Part shown: positions 53,337-63,862 of the stretch, piece after piece
Numbering within the stretch: position 1 is the stretch's first letter
Layout of the letters: each line of letters starts with the position of its first letter
Source: Sclerotiophoma versabilis
Lineage: Eukaryota; Ascomycota; Dothideomycetes; Pleosporales; Didymellaceae
Assembly: GCA_012274445.1 (NCBI GenBank)
Contig: JAAROD010000044.1
Location: 186,001 to 250,000 of the forward strand
Length of the DNA stretch: 64,000 nucleotides
Direction: 5' to 3'
Translations under genes and position numbers: made by a program
The notes under the pieces: generated by a model
Told to the model about the DNA's origin: nothing
What the model saw: only the letters and a program-made list of their open reading frames with translations
The model's database searches: none

Positions 53337-54304
53337 CTACGTCTGCTTGGTGTTCCACTGTACACATTCTTCAAACTTGACGCCCGAGCCGCCGAATATG
53401 TCGAGGGCGCTGCCAATCGTCAGGTCGACCTTGGCGTCACTCAGCTTCTTCACCAGCTCCAGGTCCTCTATCGAGCGTCCGCCGCCGGCGTAGGTGACGG
53501 GGATGCTGCACCACTCGGCCAGCTTCGCGACGAGTTCGTGGTCGATGCCGCGCTGCAGGCCCTCGACGTCGGCGGCGTGGATGAGGAACTCGGAGCAGTG
53601 CGGTTCGAGGAGCTGGATGCTCTCTGAGACGGGAGTCAGCGGCCACTAGCTCTAGTGTGTGGGCGTGGAATGGCACGGGGAGGGGAGTAAGGAGTCGAGA
53701 TGGCGTAGTAATACCTCTGCTCAACTCAAAGTCGGTGATGGTCTGCCACTTGTTGGTCGCAACGAACCACTTGTCCCCCTTCCGTCGACAGCTCAGGTCG
53801 ATGACAAGTCTGTCCTTGTCGTTGTCGAGCGCGGCCAGGACGGCGCGCAGGCGGTCCATGCTAAACACCGAGTCGGGGAAGAGGTAGGATGTGATAATGA
53901 CCTACTGCGCTTGATCAGCTCTGCATTTCCGGGCCGTGTCTTCCACTCGCGCCCTCCTCCTGTGCATGTATGTGCAGCGCGTTCGCCGGGGGGAAACGCA
54001 CCCGCTCGGCACCCTTCTCGATCCACTCCCGCGCATTCTTCTCGGTGATGCCGCCGCCGACTTGCATGCCGCCTTTCCACGCCTCGAGCGCCTCCTGCGC
54101 CGCTGTCTCGTTGCCGGGGCCCAGCATGATGACGTGTGCGCCCGAGAGGCCGTGATCTCGGTACAGCGAGGCATAGTACGCGGAGGGGTGGGAGGAGGTC
54201 CAGTTCGTCTTCAGGTCGGACGGGGCTGCGGTCGAGAGGGTGCCGCCGACGATCTGCTTGACGCTGCCGGCGTGCAGGTCTATGCAGGGGCGGAACTTGG
54301 TCAT
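53337..54304 (-). CDS. HIS6: ProFAR isomerase, histidine biosynthesis
   Basis: Exons 54304-54002, 53901-53715 and 53623-53337 (introns GTGCGT..TAG, 100 nt; GTATTA..CAG, 90 nt) join in phase to 258 aa. This is near the length of yeast His6. The protein is the (beta/alpha)8 isomerase of the fourth histidine step, converting ProFAR to PRFAR. Visible are FRPCIDLHAGSVKQIVGG with the catalytic Asp of strand 1, MQVGGGIT, RLVIDLSCR and VTYAGGGRSIEDLE, the repeated half-barrel phosphate-binding motifs of HisA. The gene is divergent from the FAF1-like gene with only 183 bp between start codons. Confidence 0.95.
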
Positions 54305-54487
54305 TGCGGTGTGGATGGCGTGGTGGACTGCGAGGTTTCCGAGGGTTGGCGACGGCGCGACGCGGGGGAGGGGTGGGCGGTGGGATGCGCTCGGGGGTCC
54401 GCGGTGCTTGGCTAGCGTTTGTTTTTTGACCGTGGGTCATCGGGAGAAGCGGCGCGCATTCACACAATCCAACACCGCCGGCACGCA
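54305..54487. promoter_or_regulatory. Compact divergent promoter, HIS6 / FAF1-like
   Basis: Only 183 bp separate the two ATG codons, so both promoters and 5'UTRs must fit here. No TATA box or Gcn4-type TGACTCA was seen. Confidence 0.55.
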
Positions 54488-55390
54488 ATGGCGCCACAGC
54501 TTGGGAAGCGCAAGCGCGTCACGCGCGAGGAGCTCGAGCGGCCGTCGCGGTCGCCCTCGCCCTCGTCCGGGTCGGACAACGAGGTCATGCAGGAGCTCTT
54601 CCGGCGCGCGTTCGAGAAAAAGTTCAAGCCGCTGGACGTGGAGCCCGTAAAGCCGAAGATCCAGGCGGCACCGGTGGTAGAAGAGGACGACGAGGAGGGG
54701 GAGGAGGAGGAGGACTGGTCAGGCCTCAGCGACTCGGAACCGAACAGGGTCGAAGTCGTCGAATACAAAGACGCCACCCACGACTCGGACGAAGCAGCCT
54801 CCAAAGCCCTCAAACGCGCCTTCATGTCCTCGAAGCCGCCCTCGTCTGCCACGCCCACACCGGGCAAGCCGGCCGGCAAGAAGAAGCCCGCCGACGCCGA
54901 CGCCGACGCCGACGACACTGGCGAGGTTGCGAATCTCAAGAACGACCTCGCGCTCCAGAAACTGCTGCGCGACTCGCACATCCTCTCTGCCTCGTCCTCC
55001 GGCGCCTCCACGCCCACCCTCACCACCTCCGGTGCCGCGCGCCACAAGTCCACAGATCTGCACCTGCAGACCCTCGGCGCAAAGGGCAGCGTCTTCACGC
55101 AGAAGAAGATGCCCATGACGCAGCGCAAACACATGGCCCAGAAGGCACGGCTGACCGAGGAGAAGAGGCGCCACGACGCACGGGAGGCAGGCATCATCTT
55201 GGAGAAGGAGACGAGAGCGGCTACCAAGGACAAGGACAAGAAGCGGGAGCGGGGCGTGGGTGGGCCGAGTATCGGCAAGTTCAGAGGGGGCACGCTGAGC
55301 CTGAGCAAGAAGGACGTCAGGAGCATTACGGGCGGACCTGGGAGTCAGGGCGGGAAGGGGAAGAAGGGGACAGGGAAGCCAAGGCGGTGA
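54488..55390 (+). CDS. FAF1: Faf1-like 40S ribosome biogenesis protein
   Basis: Single exon, 300 aa, from the ATG at 54488 (MAPQLGKRKRVTREELER). The protein has an N-terminal basic start, a short helix with the conserved ALFR-like ELFRRAFEKKFKPL, a very acidic tract (EEDDEEGEEEEDW), a small Asp-Ala dipeptide repeat near 54890-54917 and a basic C-terminal half (KHMAQKARLTEEKRRHDAREAGIILE, VGGPSIGKFRGGTLSLS). This matches yeast Faf1 and its relatives, nucleolar factors of early pre-rRNA processing for the small subunit. Assignment rests on the conserved C-terminal block. The mid-region is low complexity. Confidence 0.85.
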   Translation: MAPQLGKRKRVTREELERPSRSPSPSSGSDNEVMQELFRRAFEKKFKPLDVEPVKPKIQAAPVVEEDDEEGEEEEDWSGLSDSEPNRVEVVEYKDATHDSDEAASKALKRAFMSSKPPSSATPTPGKPAGKKKPADADADADDTGEVANLKNDLALQKLLRDSHILSASSSGASTPTLTTSGAARHKSTDLHLQTLGAKGSVFTQKKMPMTQRKHMAQKARLTEEKRRHDAREAGIILEKETRAATKDKDKKRERGVGGPSIGKFRGGTLSLSKKDVRSITGGPGSQGGKGKKGTGKPRR

Positions 55391-56670
55391 TAGAGCGCAG
55401 CAGACCGCGGACCAGCGGATTGAAAGAAGACGTGACATGGAAATGCAGCTGCAATACTACTCCCGCAGCCAGCTCCCTGGCCTGTGAACCGACCCTTCTC
55501 TCTCAGGATATCAGTTCTCGCACACCTTTGCCGCCTTCTTCGCTCACGGTCGTCCACTCTTTGTGGCTTTGCCGGGAATTCCATGAGAGCCGCGACTTGT
55601 TTCCCCGGGAGATGATTTCCATCCAGAAGGGATCTCCCCGCCTCATCGCCGACGCACCCAGGCTCAGTTTGGCTATGTATGTCGATCGACTCCACCATAA
55701 CCTCAAGGGATTACGACTGTCAGTTCTTACTATGCCTGGTGTACGGCTGTCCATTCTCAACTTCCAGAACTGCTGTCGACTGGAATCTCTTGAAGGAAGC
55801 CAGTTAGCGGTTTTTGCTACCAATGCGCTGTTTATACGTTAGGTGCAGAGTGCCCCTCCAACTTCATCAAGAAATCAGTGCTGCCTGGGACGTAGGAGAC
55901 TTTCCTGCTTGAGGAACAACGGCACATGAGTAGCTCAAAGCAAGAGAGTGTATACCTGATATTCAACGACGGCTGTCTTGATATTTCTCGTAGGACTGCC
56001 GCGTCGCTTCTTAGGTCTTCAGTCCTTCGATGCACGTGTGAAGGCAGTTCAGCAGCTGTCTAGAATATAGAGAAGCGGTTCAATGCATCAGTATCAATCG
56101 CTGGCTATTAATGCTCTCTCTTAACCACATCCATATTTCTTGTAAACGATATTCTTGAAGACCTCCGACATCGGACTTCACACCAAATGACGATTACCTC
56201 ACTCCTGCTCGCCTGTACCTGACGCTTTCGGCTCCTTCTCGTGTCACCGCATGTGCATGTCACTCTTTGTGCCACCGCGGAACCAGGGATCGCCCAGCGT
56301 CTGAAGAGGAGCAAGCCCTCAAGCAATGCATGGAGAAGTGGGGAACATACATCGCGCTAAGCGTCAACCTAACCGCAACAGGAGCGAGAACGCGCTGTTG
56401 CCCTCTTATCGCGCCTGATAACGCGTGAACGTTGACAGAGAGAAATATCACTTATTGGTTTGAATTGAAAGCATGGTAGACTTCCGCGACTAGGGCGTGC
56501 TTTGCAAATCTACCAATTGTCGAGAGGGTGCAGGAGAGCCGAGATGGAGAGCTTGACTGGAGAGACGTACATAACCCCGCTGGACCCTTCTTTGGGATGG
56601 ATATCAGTCGACAACCTCCTCGCCCGGCCTGCTCTCCTTTCCAGTATTCAATTGAACTCGCTCGCTCGCA
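55391..56670. other. Intergenic region
   Basis: This 1.28 kb interval lies between the FAF1-like gene and the amine oxidase gene, both on the plus strand. Short frames only; no RNA or repeat recognised. Confidence 0.5.
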
Positions 56671-58856
56671 ATGGCTCTGGACCGTCTCAAGCAAGCTGCT
56701 TCACACCTCACAGGCAAGGTCGCATCACCACACCCGTTCGACCCCCTCTCTGAACTTGAGATCGAGGCTGCGGTAGCACTTGTCCGCAAAGATCATCCTG
56801 ATGTCTTCTTCAATACCGTCACGCTATGGGAGCCGCGCAAGGCAGAGATGATGGCATGGATCAAAGCACCAGATGTGGCCCCAAGACCGCACCGTGTTGC
56901 AGATGTCGTGTGCATTGGACGCGGAAGCAAGGTGTTTGATGCAATTGTAGACTTGACGGAAAGCAAGATGCTGAACTGGGAGTTGACTGAGGGCGTGCAG
57001 CCACTCATCACCATGGAAGACCTGCAGATTGTTGAGTCGATTGTACGGAAAGACGCCAAAGTCATTGAGCAGTGCGGTATCATTGGGATTCCGCCCGAGG
57101 ATATGCACAAGGTGTACTGCGATCCTTGGACCATTGGCTACGATGAACGATTCGGCACAAATGTGCGCTTGCAGCAAGCTCTCATGTACTACCGCCCACA
57201 TGTGGATGACAGCCAGTACAGCTTTCCGCTTGATTTCTGTCCAATCTACAACTCGGATACGCAGGAGATTATCCACATCGACATTCCGCCAGTACGAAGG
57301 CCGCTTAACAAGGCGCCTCCAAACAACTACCATGCAGCTGCGATCGAGAAGGAGGGCGGATACAGGAACGACTTGAAACCTATCCACATCACGCAGCCAG
57401 AGGGCGTCAGCTTCAAGATGGATGGGAGGTACATCAGCTGGGCGAACTGGAAACTGCATGTTGGATTCAACTACCGCGAGGGCATGGTTCTGAGCAACAT
57501 CACTTTCAACGATAAGGGCACAGTGAGAGACACATTCTGGCGACTGTCGCTTGCAGAGATGGTTGTACCATATGGAAACCCAGATCATCCTCACCAACGC
57601 AAGCACGCCTTTGATCTTGGAGAGTACGGAGGTGGATATATGACGAACTCGCTGAGTCTGGGATGTGACTGCAAGGGTGCAATTCACTACATGAACGCAG
57701 CATTTGTCAACCGCGCTGGACAGGCCACAACGATCAAGAACGCCATCTGCATCCACGAAGAGGATGCTGGTATTCTGTTCAAGCACACTGATTTTCGCGA
57801 CGACAGTGTCACGGTCACGCGGGCGCGAAAACTGATCATCTCGCATGTCTTCACTGCAGCGAACTACGAGTACTGCGTATACTGGATCTTCCACCTGGAT
57901 GGAACCGTCCAGCTCGAAATCAAGCTCACCGGCATCTTGAACACGTACGCCATGCTTCCTGGCGAGGACCTAAAGGGCTGGGGCACAGAAGTGTATCCTG
58001 GCGTCAACGCACACAACCACCAGCACCTCTTCTGTCTCCGCATCGACCCGAACATCGACGGGCCGAACAACACCGTCTTTATGGTCGACGCAGCGCGCGG
58101 TGACGGCGAGGTTGGGAGTGCAGAGAACAAGTACGGCAACGCTTTCTACGCGAAAAAGACGAAACTCAGCACCCCCGAGCAAGCAGCGACGGACTACAAC
58201 GGCGCAACAAGCAGAACGTGGGATATGTGCAACGAGAGCAAGCTCAACCCGTACAGCAAGAAGCCGGCGAGTTACAAGTTGGTCAGCAGAGAGGTACCGG
58301 AGCTGCTCCCCAAGCCAGGAGGGTTGGTTTGGAAGCGGGCAGGCTTCGCCCGCCATGCGGTGCACGTCACAAAGTGTAAGTTGGCCCAATACTCGCCTCA
58401 ATCCAAGTAACGAATTCACATGCTAACACATCCCCCCCAGACGACGACGCCCAGATCCACCCTGCCGGCCGCCACGTGCCGCAAACCTCGGGCGAGCCCT
58501 CGCAAGGCATCCCAGCCTGGATCGCCGCCAACCCAACGGCGAACCTGGAAAACACCGACGTCGTGCTGTGGCACACGTTCGGCATCACGCACTTCCCCTC
58601 CCCTGAAGACTTCCCTGTGATGCCCGCCGAGCCCATGACGCTGCTGCTGCGGCCGCGCAACTTCTTCACGCGGAACCCGTGCTTGGACGTCCCGCCCAGC
58701 TACTGCAGCGTGCCGAGCGGGGTGAGGCAGGGCAGCACGCTCGTGGATCGGCTTAGCAAGCTGGCGTTTGGAGAGAAGGAGACTGCGGCGGCACAAGGGA
58801 GGAAGCCAGGGGAGGCGGCGTGCTGCGAGGGTGGGAAGTTTGGTGCTGGTGTTTAG
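56671..58856 (+). CDS. Copper amine oxidase
   Basis: Exons 56671-58375 and 58441-58856 (intron GTAAGT..CCCAG, 65 nt) give 706 aa. The TPQ cofactor motif is NYEY with Tyr399. The catalytic base is Asp315 in AFDLGEYGGG. Copper ligands are His450 and His452 in HNHQHLF, and the third is the His in ITHFPSPEDFPVMP of exon 2. The enzyme oxidises primary amines to aldehyde, ammonia and H2O2, allowing their use as nitrogen source. Fungal members are usually peroxisomal, but this C-terminus ends GAGV with no SKL-type PTS1 and no signal peptide is seen, so location is open. The start ATG aligns with the normal family start. Confidence 0.96.
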
Positions 58857-59213
58857 TTGTCACTGATGTGTGTTTAGTTTGGTGTTGGCAGATAATGCAG
58901 GTCACGTGTATGATGTCGCCGACTTGTTGTGGTGTGTAGACATGAGCACGGTGCGCAGACATGAGCATGGTGTTCTGTGTCACGGTCAGATCGGCGACGG
59001 AGCGAGGGATGCCATGTGCGGGAGACGTGCCGAGGGATTGTAACCCTGCATTTGTGCCCGTAGCTCCATCCCACATGCTTCAGAATTCGCGCAGACGATG
59101 ACATAACACACACGCGCTCCCCTCCCGTCACTGCCCTGGCGCCTGACACAGCCTCTCCGTCCCCCGCCGCCCCTCAGCATGCGCTCGCAAGGACCGGAGG
59201 CCGCAACACCGCC
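58857..59213. other. Short intergenic region
   Basis: This 357 bp holds the amine oxidase terminator and the promoter of the carrier gene. Nothing else is seen. Confidence 0.5.
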
Positions 59214-60182
59214 ATGCCCCGCGCCCTGAACGCCCACGCAGACGGCACGGATGGCGCGCGCACGCCGAAAGCGCCCCTGTCGGCGTCGGTGGTCGAGAGC
59301 GTGGCGGGGTTCAGCGCAGGCGTCGTCTCCTGCCTCGCCGCGCACCCGCTGGACCTGCTCAAGAACCGGCTGCAGCTCAATACCAGCACGCGCTCGCGCC
59401 TCGGCGACTCGTTCCGCATCCTCCGCAACGTCGTGCGCGACGAGGGCGGCGCCAAAGCCCTGTACCGCGGCCTGTGGCCGAACCTGCTCGGGAACAGCCT
59501 GGGCTGGGGCCTGTACTTTCTGTTTTACGGCAACCTGAAGGAGGCGCTGCAGCGGCGGAAGGCTGAGGGCGAGCACCTCGGCAGCGCCGAGTTCTTCTCC
59601 GCCAGCATCGTCGCCGGCCTCAGCACCGGCTTCTGCACAAACCCCATCTGGGTCGTCAAGACGCGCATGCTGGAGAGGGGCGCGAACCAGCCCGCGGCCT
59701 ACAAGACGATGCGCGCCGGCCTGTCCCACGTCTACGCCACCCGCGGCCTGAAGGGGCTGTGGGCCGGCTTCGTGCCCAGCAGCCTCGGCGTGCTGCACGG
59801 CGCAGTCCAGTTCTCCATCTACGAGACCATGAAGAAGCGCCGCGGCGGCCAGCTCGGCGGCCAGGACAGGCTGAGCAACTGGGAGTACATGTACATGAGC
59901 GGCGGCAGCAAGCTGCTCGCCGGCGCCATCACCTACCCCTACCAGCCCATCCGCGCCCGCCTGCAGCAGTACGAGGCCGCCACCCGCTACACCGGCCTGT
60001 GGGACGTGCTGCGGAAGACATACGCAAACGAGGGTCTGCTGGCCTTCTACAAGGGCGTCGTCCCCAACACCCTCAGGGTCATCCCCACCACCGTCGTCAC
60101 CTTCCTGGTCTACGAGAACACCAAGATCCACCTGCCCCGCCTCTTCGCCGATGACGAGCAGCTAGCCCACGACGAGGACTGA
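59214..60182 (+). CDS. FLX1: Mitochondrial carrier, Flx1-type FAD/folate transporter
   Basis: Single exon, 322 aa. Three repeats of the mitochondrial carrier family are visible, each with its PxxxxK/R signature: PLDLLKNRLQ, PIWVVKTRML and PYQPIRARLQ. Each is followed by a G-containing loop such as ALYRGLWPNLLGNSLGWGLYF or GLWAGFVPSSLGVLHGAVQF. The LGNSLGWGLYFLFYG and HGAVQFSIYE features fit the Flx1/folate carrier branch, which moves FAD or folate across the inner membrane. The sequence is very GC-rich. The branch assignment is by resemblance, and other nucleotide carriers are possible. Confidence 0.88.
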   Translation: MPRALNAHADGTDGARTPKAPLSASVVESVAGFSAGVVSCLAAHPLDLLKNRLQLNTSTRSRLGDSFRILRNVVRDEGGAKALYRGLWPNLLGNSLGWGLYFLFYGNLKEALQRRKAEGEHLGSAEFFSASIVAGLSTGFCTNPIWVVKTRMLERGANQPAAYKTMRAGLSHVYATRGLKGLWAGFVPSSLGVLHGAVQFSIYETMKKRRGGQLGGQDRLSNWEYMYMSGGSKLLAGAITYPYQPIRARLQQYEAATRYTGLWDVLRKTYANEGLLAFYKGVVPNTLRVIPTTVVTFLVYENTKIHLPRLFADDEQLAHDED

Positions 60183-60787
60183 GCAGGACTGCATTCGCCG
60201 GCGTTTAAATACTGTAAATCCAACTGCATATAGACCGCATATCCAATTGACTACACTACGTCTTGCATCACCCATAACATTGCTGAATCTGTCGCCTTTT
60301 TTTTCACCGACCTCTATGAGCCCGTCTTCCCATTAATGCTGTTGGAGTCTGTACTTTGGGCGAACTGTAAAGGTAAAGCTGTAAAACTTATTTACATATT
60401 AGATGTTATATTGTATACTTCTAATAGTAACATACATGTATTAAGACTTATCTTTATAGTATCTTTGTACATTTCTTTCTTTCTGTTAATACTGTTAGTC
60501 TATACTTTAGGTTAACTGTAGAGGTAAGCTGTAGAACAACTTAAATGTGGGGTGTTCTGTTGTTGCGCTCCTAATGACAACCCGCATGCATCAAGGGTGG
60601 CTGAGCCGTCCCCATCAGCTTCTGCGACTTATCTGCCTTCCCGTTTGCTCCCTCCTGTTCGTACTGTCTTTTCGATACTTCTCATCAATTAATCTCGTAA
60701 AAACTGCAGTCCAAGCTGCGATACCACCACATGAGCCTCGCTTGGGCTCTAACCTCCCCGCCACAAGGCTGTTCCATATGATCCAAC
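60183..60787. other. AT-rich intergenic region with diverged direct repeat
   Basis: This 0.6 kb interval between two plus-strand genes turns AT-rich at 60370-60540 and holds a degenerate direct repeat (annotated separately). It also contains the promoter of the tandem kinase gene. Confidence 0.6.
60333..60543. repeat. Diverged direct repeat (about 58 bp, two copies)
   Basis: Copies at 60333-60390 and 60486-60543 share TTAAT.CTGTT, AGTCT.TACTTT.GG and AACTGTA.AGGT with a few small indels. The second copy shows TG to TA changes at three matching positions, the type left by repeat-induced point mutation. It may be a relic of a small repetitive element. Confidence 0.65.
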
Positions 60788-63700
60788 ATGTCAGCTTATA
60801 GCTCTCCATCTGGCGCTTCAGCCTCACGTTCAGACAGGAGCTATACCAGCGAAGAAGCCCATGCGGCATGGGAGCGCAGGTTTCCTGGATCTCGAACCTT
60901 TGTCTTGAGTCGCAAAGACGACGAACCCTTCGTCGCGGGACGGTGTTTGGGAAGAGGCGGCAACGGCAAAGTGTACGAGATTCAAATCGATGGCGTACCG
61001 ATTGCACTGAAGCAAGTTGATTTGCGCAGAAAAGCCTGTGCTCAACCTTGGTACGAGTCGAAGATGCTTCAAAAGATCTCGACGAAACGGCACATCCATG
61101 TTGTGGAACTAGTTGGATCCTACCTCCACCACCAAAGAGGAAGAGACGTGCTTGGGCTCGTGCTCTGGCCGCTGGCACAGTTCGATCTGGAACATCTACT
61201 TGAGGAACTCGATGTTATCACCACCCTCAAAGCCGAAATAGCGGAAGACGATCTCAGCGACTGCAGCTATATGTTCAGTCAAGATGAACTCGATACTCTG
61301 GAAGATTTGTCCATCTTTACGTCAAGTCCATGGGCTGGAGGCCACAACATCACTGGCGCTGATATCCACCACTTACACGAAGACAGCATGCGCTGCCTGC
61401 AAACTCTCTTCGGTTGCCTCGCCGGGGCTGTCTCTTACATCCACAATGATTTGGAGATCAGACATAGAGACCTAAAGCCTTCACAAGTTTTACTTTCTCA
61501 ATCTGGTGCATGGCTGACTGATTTCGGAAAGTCCGAAGACTTCTCTGGTCGAAGCACGAGTGCAACAGATGGAGGAGAAGGAATGACACCAAAGTATCAC
61601 GCGCCAGAGAGGGCTACCATGGGTGAATGCGGACGAGCCGAGGACATATTTGCACTTGGATGCACTTACCTTGAGATGGCATATCGACTCTACGCGCTCG
61701 AAGCCAGCAGCTTTCTCAATCCGGAAGGCTCGACACGCTTCAAATACTGCGAGAACCTTTCGAGCATCGATGCTTGGCTGGAGCCGTTCATGAATGGACG
61801 CGATAGTCGGAGCCAAGTCCTTGGACCATTGATATACTCCATGTTGGCCCACAAGCCTCAAGACCGCCCAGTCATCAAAGACGTTCTTGAGACCTTGAGA
61901 CTCAATGGATCCGACTTCTTCGGGCCTTGCTGTCAGCCCAGTAAGTTTCTGTTTTCTTTGACTCCTAGCCAAAACTGACGAGTACTAGAAGAACCTGCCC
62001 AACCTGAGACAAAACCAGAACTAGGGACGAGACTACACCACATACCCACATCGATACCGGCTTCAAACACGTCCGAAGCAGTGGATCTACCTTCTTCTGA
62101 TCAAGTCGAAGCACCTCAATCACGCCAAGTCATTCTCTATTCGAGCTCTAAAGATCCGCTGGGCTCCGAGGCTCTCGTCACCGAGGCCCCTTGGGCAGCT
62201 AGGGCATTCTTTGAACAGTTTGAACATACGCATGGCGAACTTTCACGGGACGACCCGTTACCTTTTGAACCTAAGAGGCTGCTCGGCACGAGCCCCAGAG
62301 CTGATGTCCATGAGATCAACATCTGTGGCACCGTCCTGGCCTTCAAACGTATCTACTACAAGCGTGGCGAGCGACTTCCGACGGTGATGCCCAGATCCAA
62401 ACGCCATAGACACATTATCGAGCTTTTAGGATCGTACGAACGGAATCAAGGAAACATGTTTGAACTTGACCTTGTCCTGTGGCCCGTCGCCGACTGTAAT
62501 CTTTCAGAGTACCTGGAGCAGACACATTCACTGTTCGACCGGGTTCTCGGAATGTCAGGAGTATCCTTTCCGACAAGAAAAAATAATGAGCCGGCTGAGG
62601 AATTTGATCTCTTATGGAAAATCAACGGGATGCTTTTGCCACAGGGACCTGACGTGTCAAGCGAGTTGTATGAGTCGCTTTATAGCACGAGTCTGACAAC
62701 CCTGAAGACTTACTTCGGGTGCTTATCTTCAGCGCTTGTGTACCTACACGCACAGAGTATTGCACATCGTAACCTTGGAACCACCAATGTTTTGCTCTCC
62801 TCCAAAGGTCCATATCTAACCGGATTTGGCTTATATGACGGGCCGTTTGCTACAGAAGAACGTGCGATGAATGAAAATCAGTATACTGCACTTGAGATCC
62901 AAGTAGCTGGAGATATTCAAGAGGAGCTGAGGGAATTTCACGCGGACGTGGTTGCGCTCGGTGGTGTATACGTCGCCATGCTCGCAGCCTTGACCGAGCA
63001 ACATGGGTTCTTGATGAAGTCGGGGGGACTTGGTCGAACGGCAACGGAGACTGATTTTGCACTCCCACACAGCAGAGACTTTTCGGCAATCGACAAGGCT
63101 CTTGAACGCCTCGCGACAGCTGAAATGCCCGTTTTTGCATCCACGCGTGCAGATGGCATACAATCCGTCCACAGGGAGAGGAGCATTCTGCAGTCGCACT
63201 TCCAGTTATCAGGCGTAGCACACATTACTAGGACAATGCTTGGTATCATGCGAGGATTGGAGCAACGGGTCTCGGCAAATACAGTGATTGCAGAGTTCCA
63301 CCAGCTGGAATCAGCTCACACTTCAGACTCCTCCGACCAACTCTTCGGCCAGTGCTGTAGACCACCCAATTGGCCTGGTCATCCCCCAACCGCGTCTGTG
63401 GTTCCGGAAAGATACAGTCCTGATTCCGTTTCTGGTACAGAACACTCTGAGGCCACTAAAGGGATTTTCAAAGCAACACACACATGGGAAGTGTACATCC
63501 CGGCTCTACTCACCATACCCATCTACATCATCTCCATCGCCTACCACGACACGATACTCTACATATTTCCGTTAAAGGTCTTGGTCTGCATTGTCCTGAT
63601 AGGCGTTCCCGCTGTAGTGACATATCAAATCTGGCACACGCGCCGGCTTTGTCCGCCCAGACATCGTTCCAGCCGGCCTATTGTAGCCTCAGAGATTCCC

Positions 63701-63862
63701 ATAGATCGCCGTGTACGCCCTGCTGAAACACGCATGAGAGGACTTGTAAAAGCCATAGTGTTTGGTAAGAGGTGGGTGAAATCTCTACCGGCTCGGCTTC
63801 AGTCAGACACCCCTGCGTCACCCGGTCAGACGCATAGTAGGCAGTCGCAAACGAGGGATTGA
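60788..63862 (+). CDS. Tandem kinase-pseudokinase membrane protein
   Basis: Exons 60788-61940 and 61989-63862 (intron GTAAGT..CTGAC..TACTAG, 48 nt) join in phase to about 1008 aa. The downstream open frame has no ATG at its head and reads straight on from exon 1. Domain 1 (about residues 45-380) is a complete Ser/Thr kinase: GRGGNG (55-60), Lys75, HRDLKPS (226-232), DFG (245-247) and APE (272-274). Domain 2 (about 470-845) is a diverged copy with shared segments (RHRHIIELLGSYE, LVLWPVADCNLSEYLE, LKTYFGCLSSALVYLH). It has HRN (644-646) and GFG (663-665), a degraded glycine loop, but retains Lys504. Both halves end in a matching FFGPCC/LFGQCC motif. Two hydrophobic helices (about 886-903 and 908-930) form a C-terminal membrane hairpin. 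Substrate and pathway are unknown. Confidence 0.85.

Noticed and set aside
3..54304. Histidine biosynthesis cluster (HIS3 and HIS6 in one window)
   Set aside because: The two genes are over 50 kb apart with unrelated genes between. Co-location looks like chance.
56824..57894. 356-codon minus-strand frame
   Set aside because: Antisense shadow of the copper amine oxidase exon, with no recognisable domain.
58986..60131. 381-codon minus-strand frame
   Set aside because: Antisense to the Flx1-type carrier in very GC-rich sequence. The product is Ala/Gly/Val-rich with no motif.
62081..63862. Second kinase-like frame as an independent gene
   Set aside because: The first codon is GTG, and the frame continues in phase from exon 1 through a good intron with branch site at 61941-61988.
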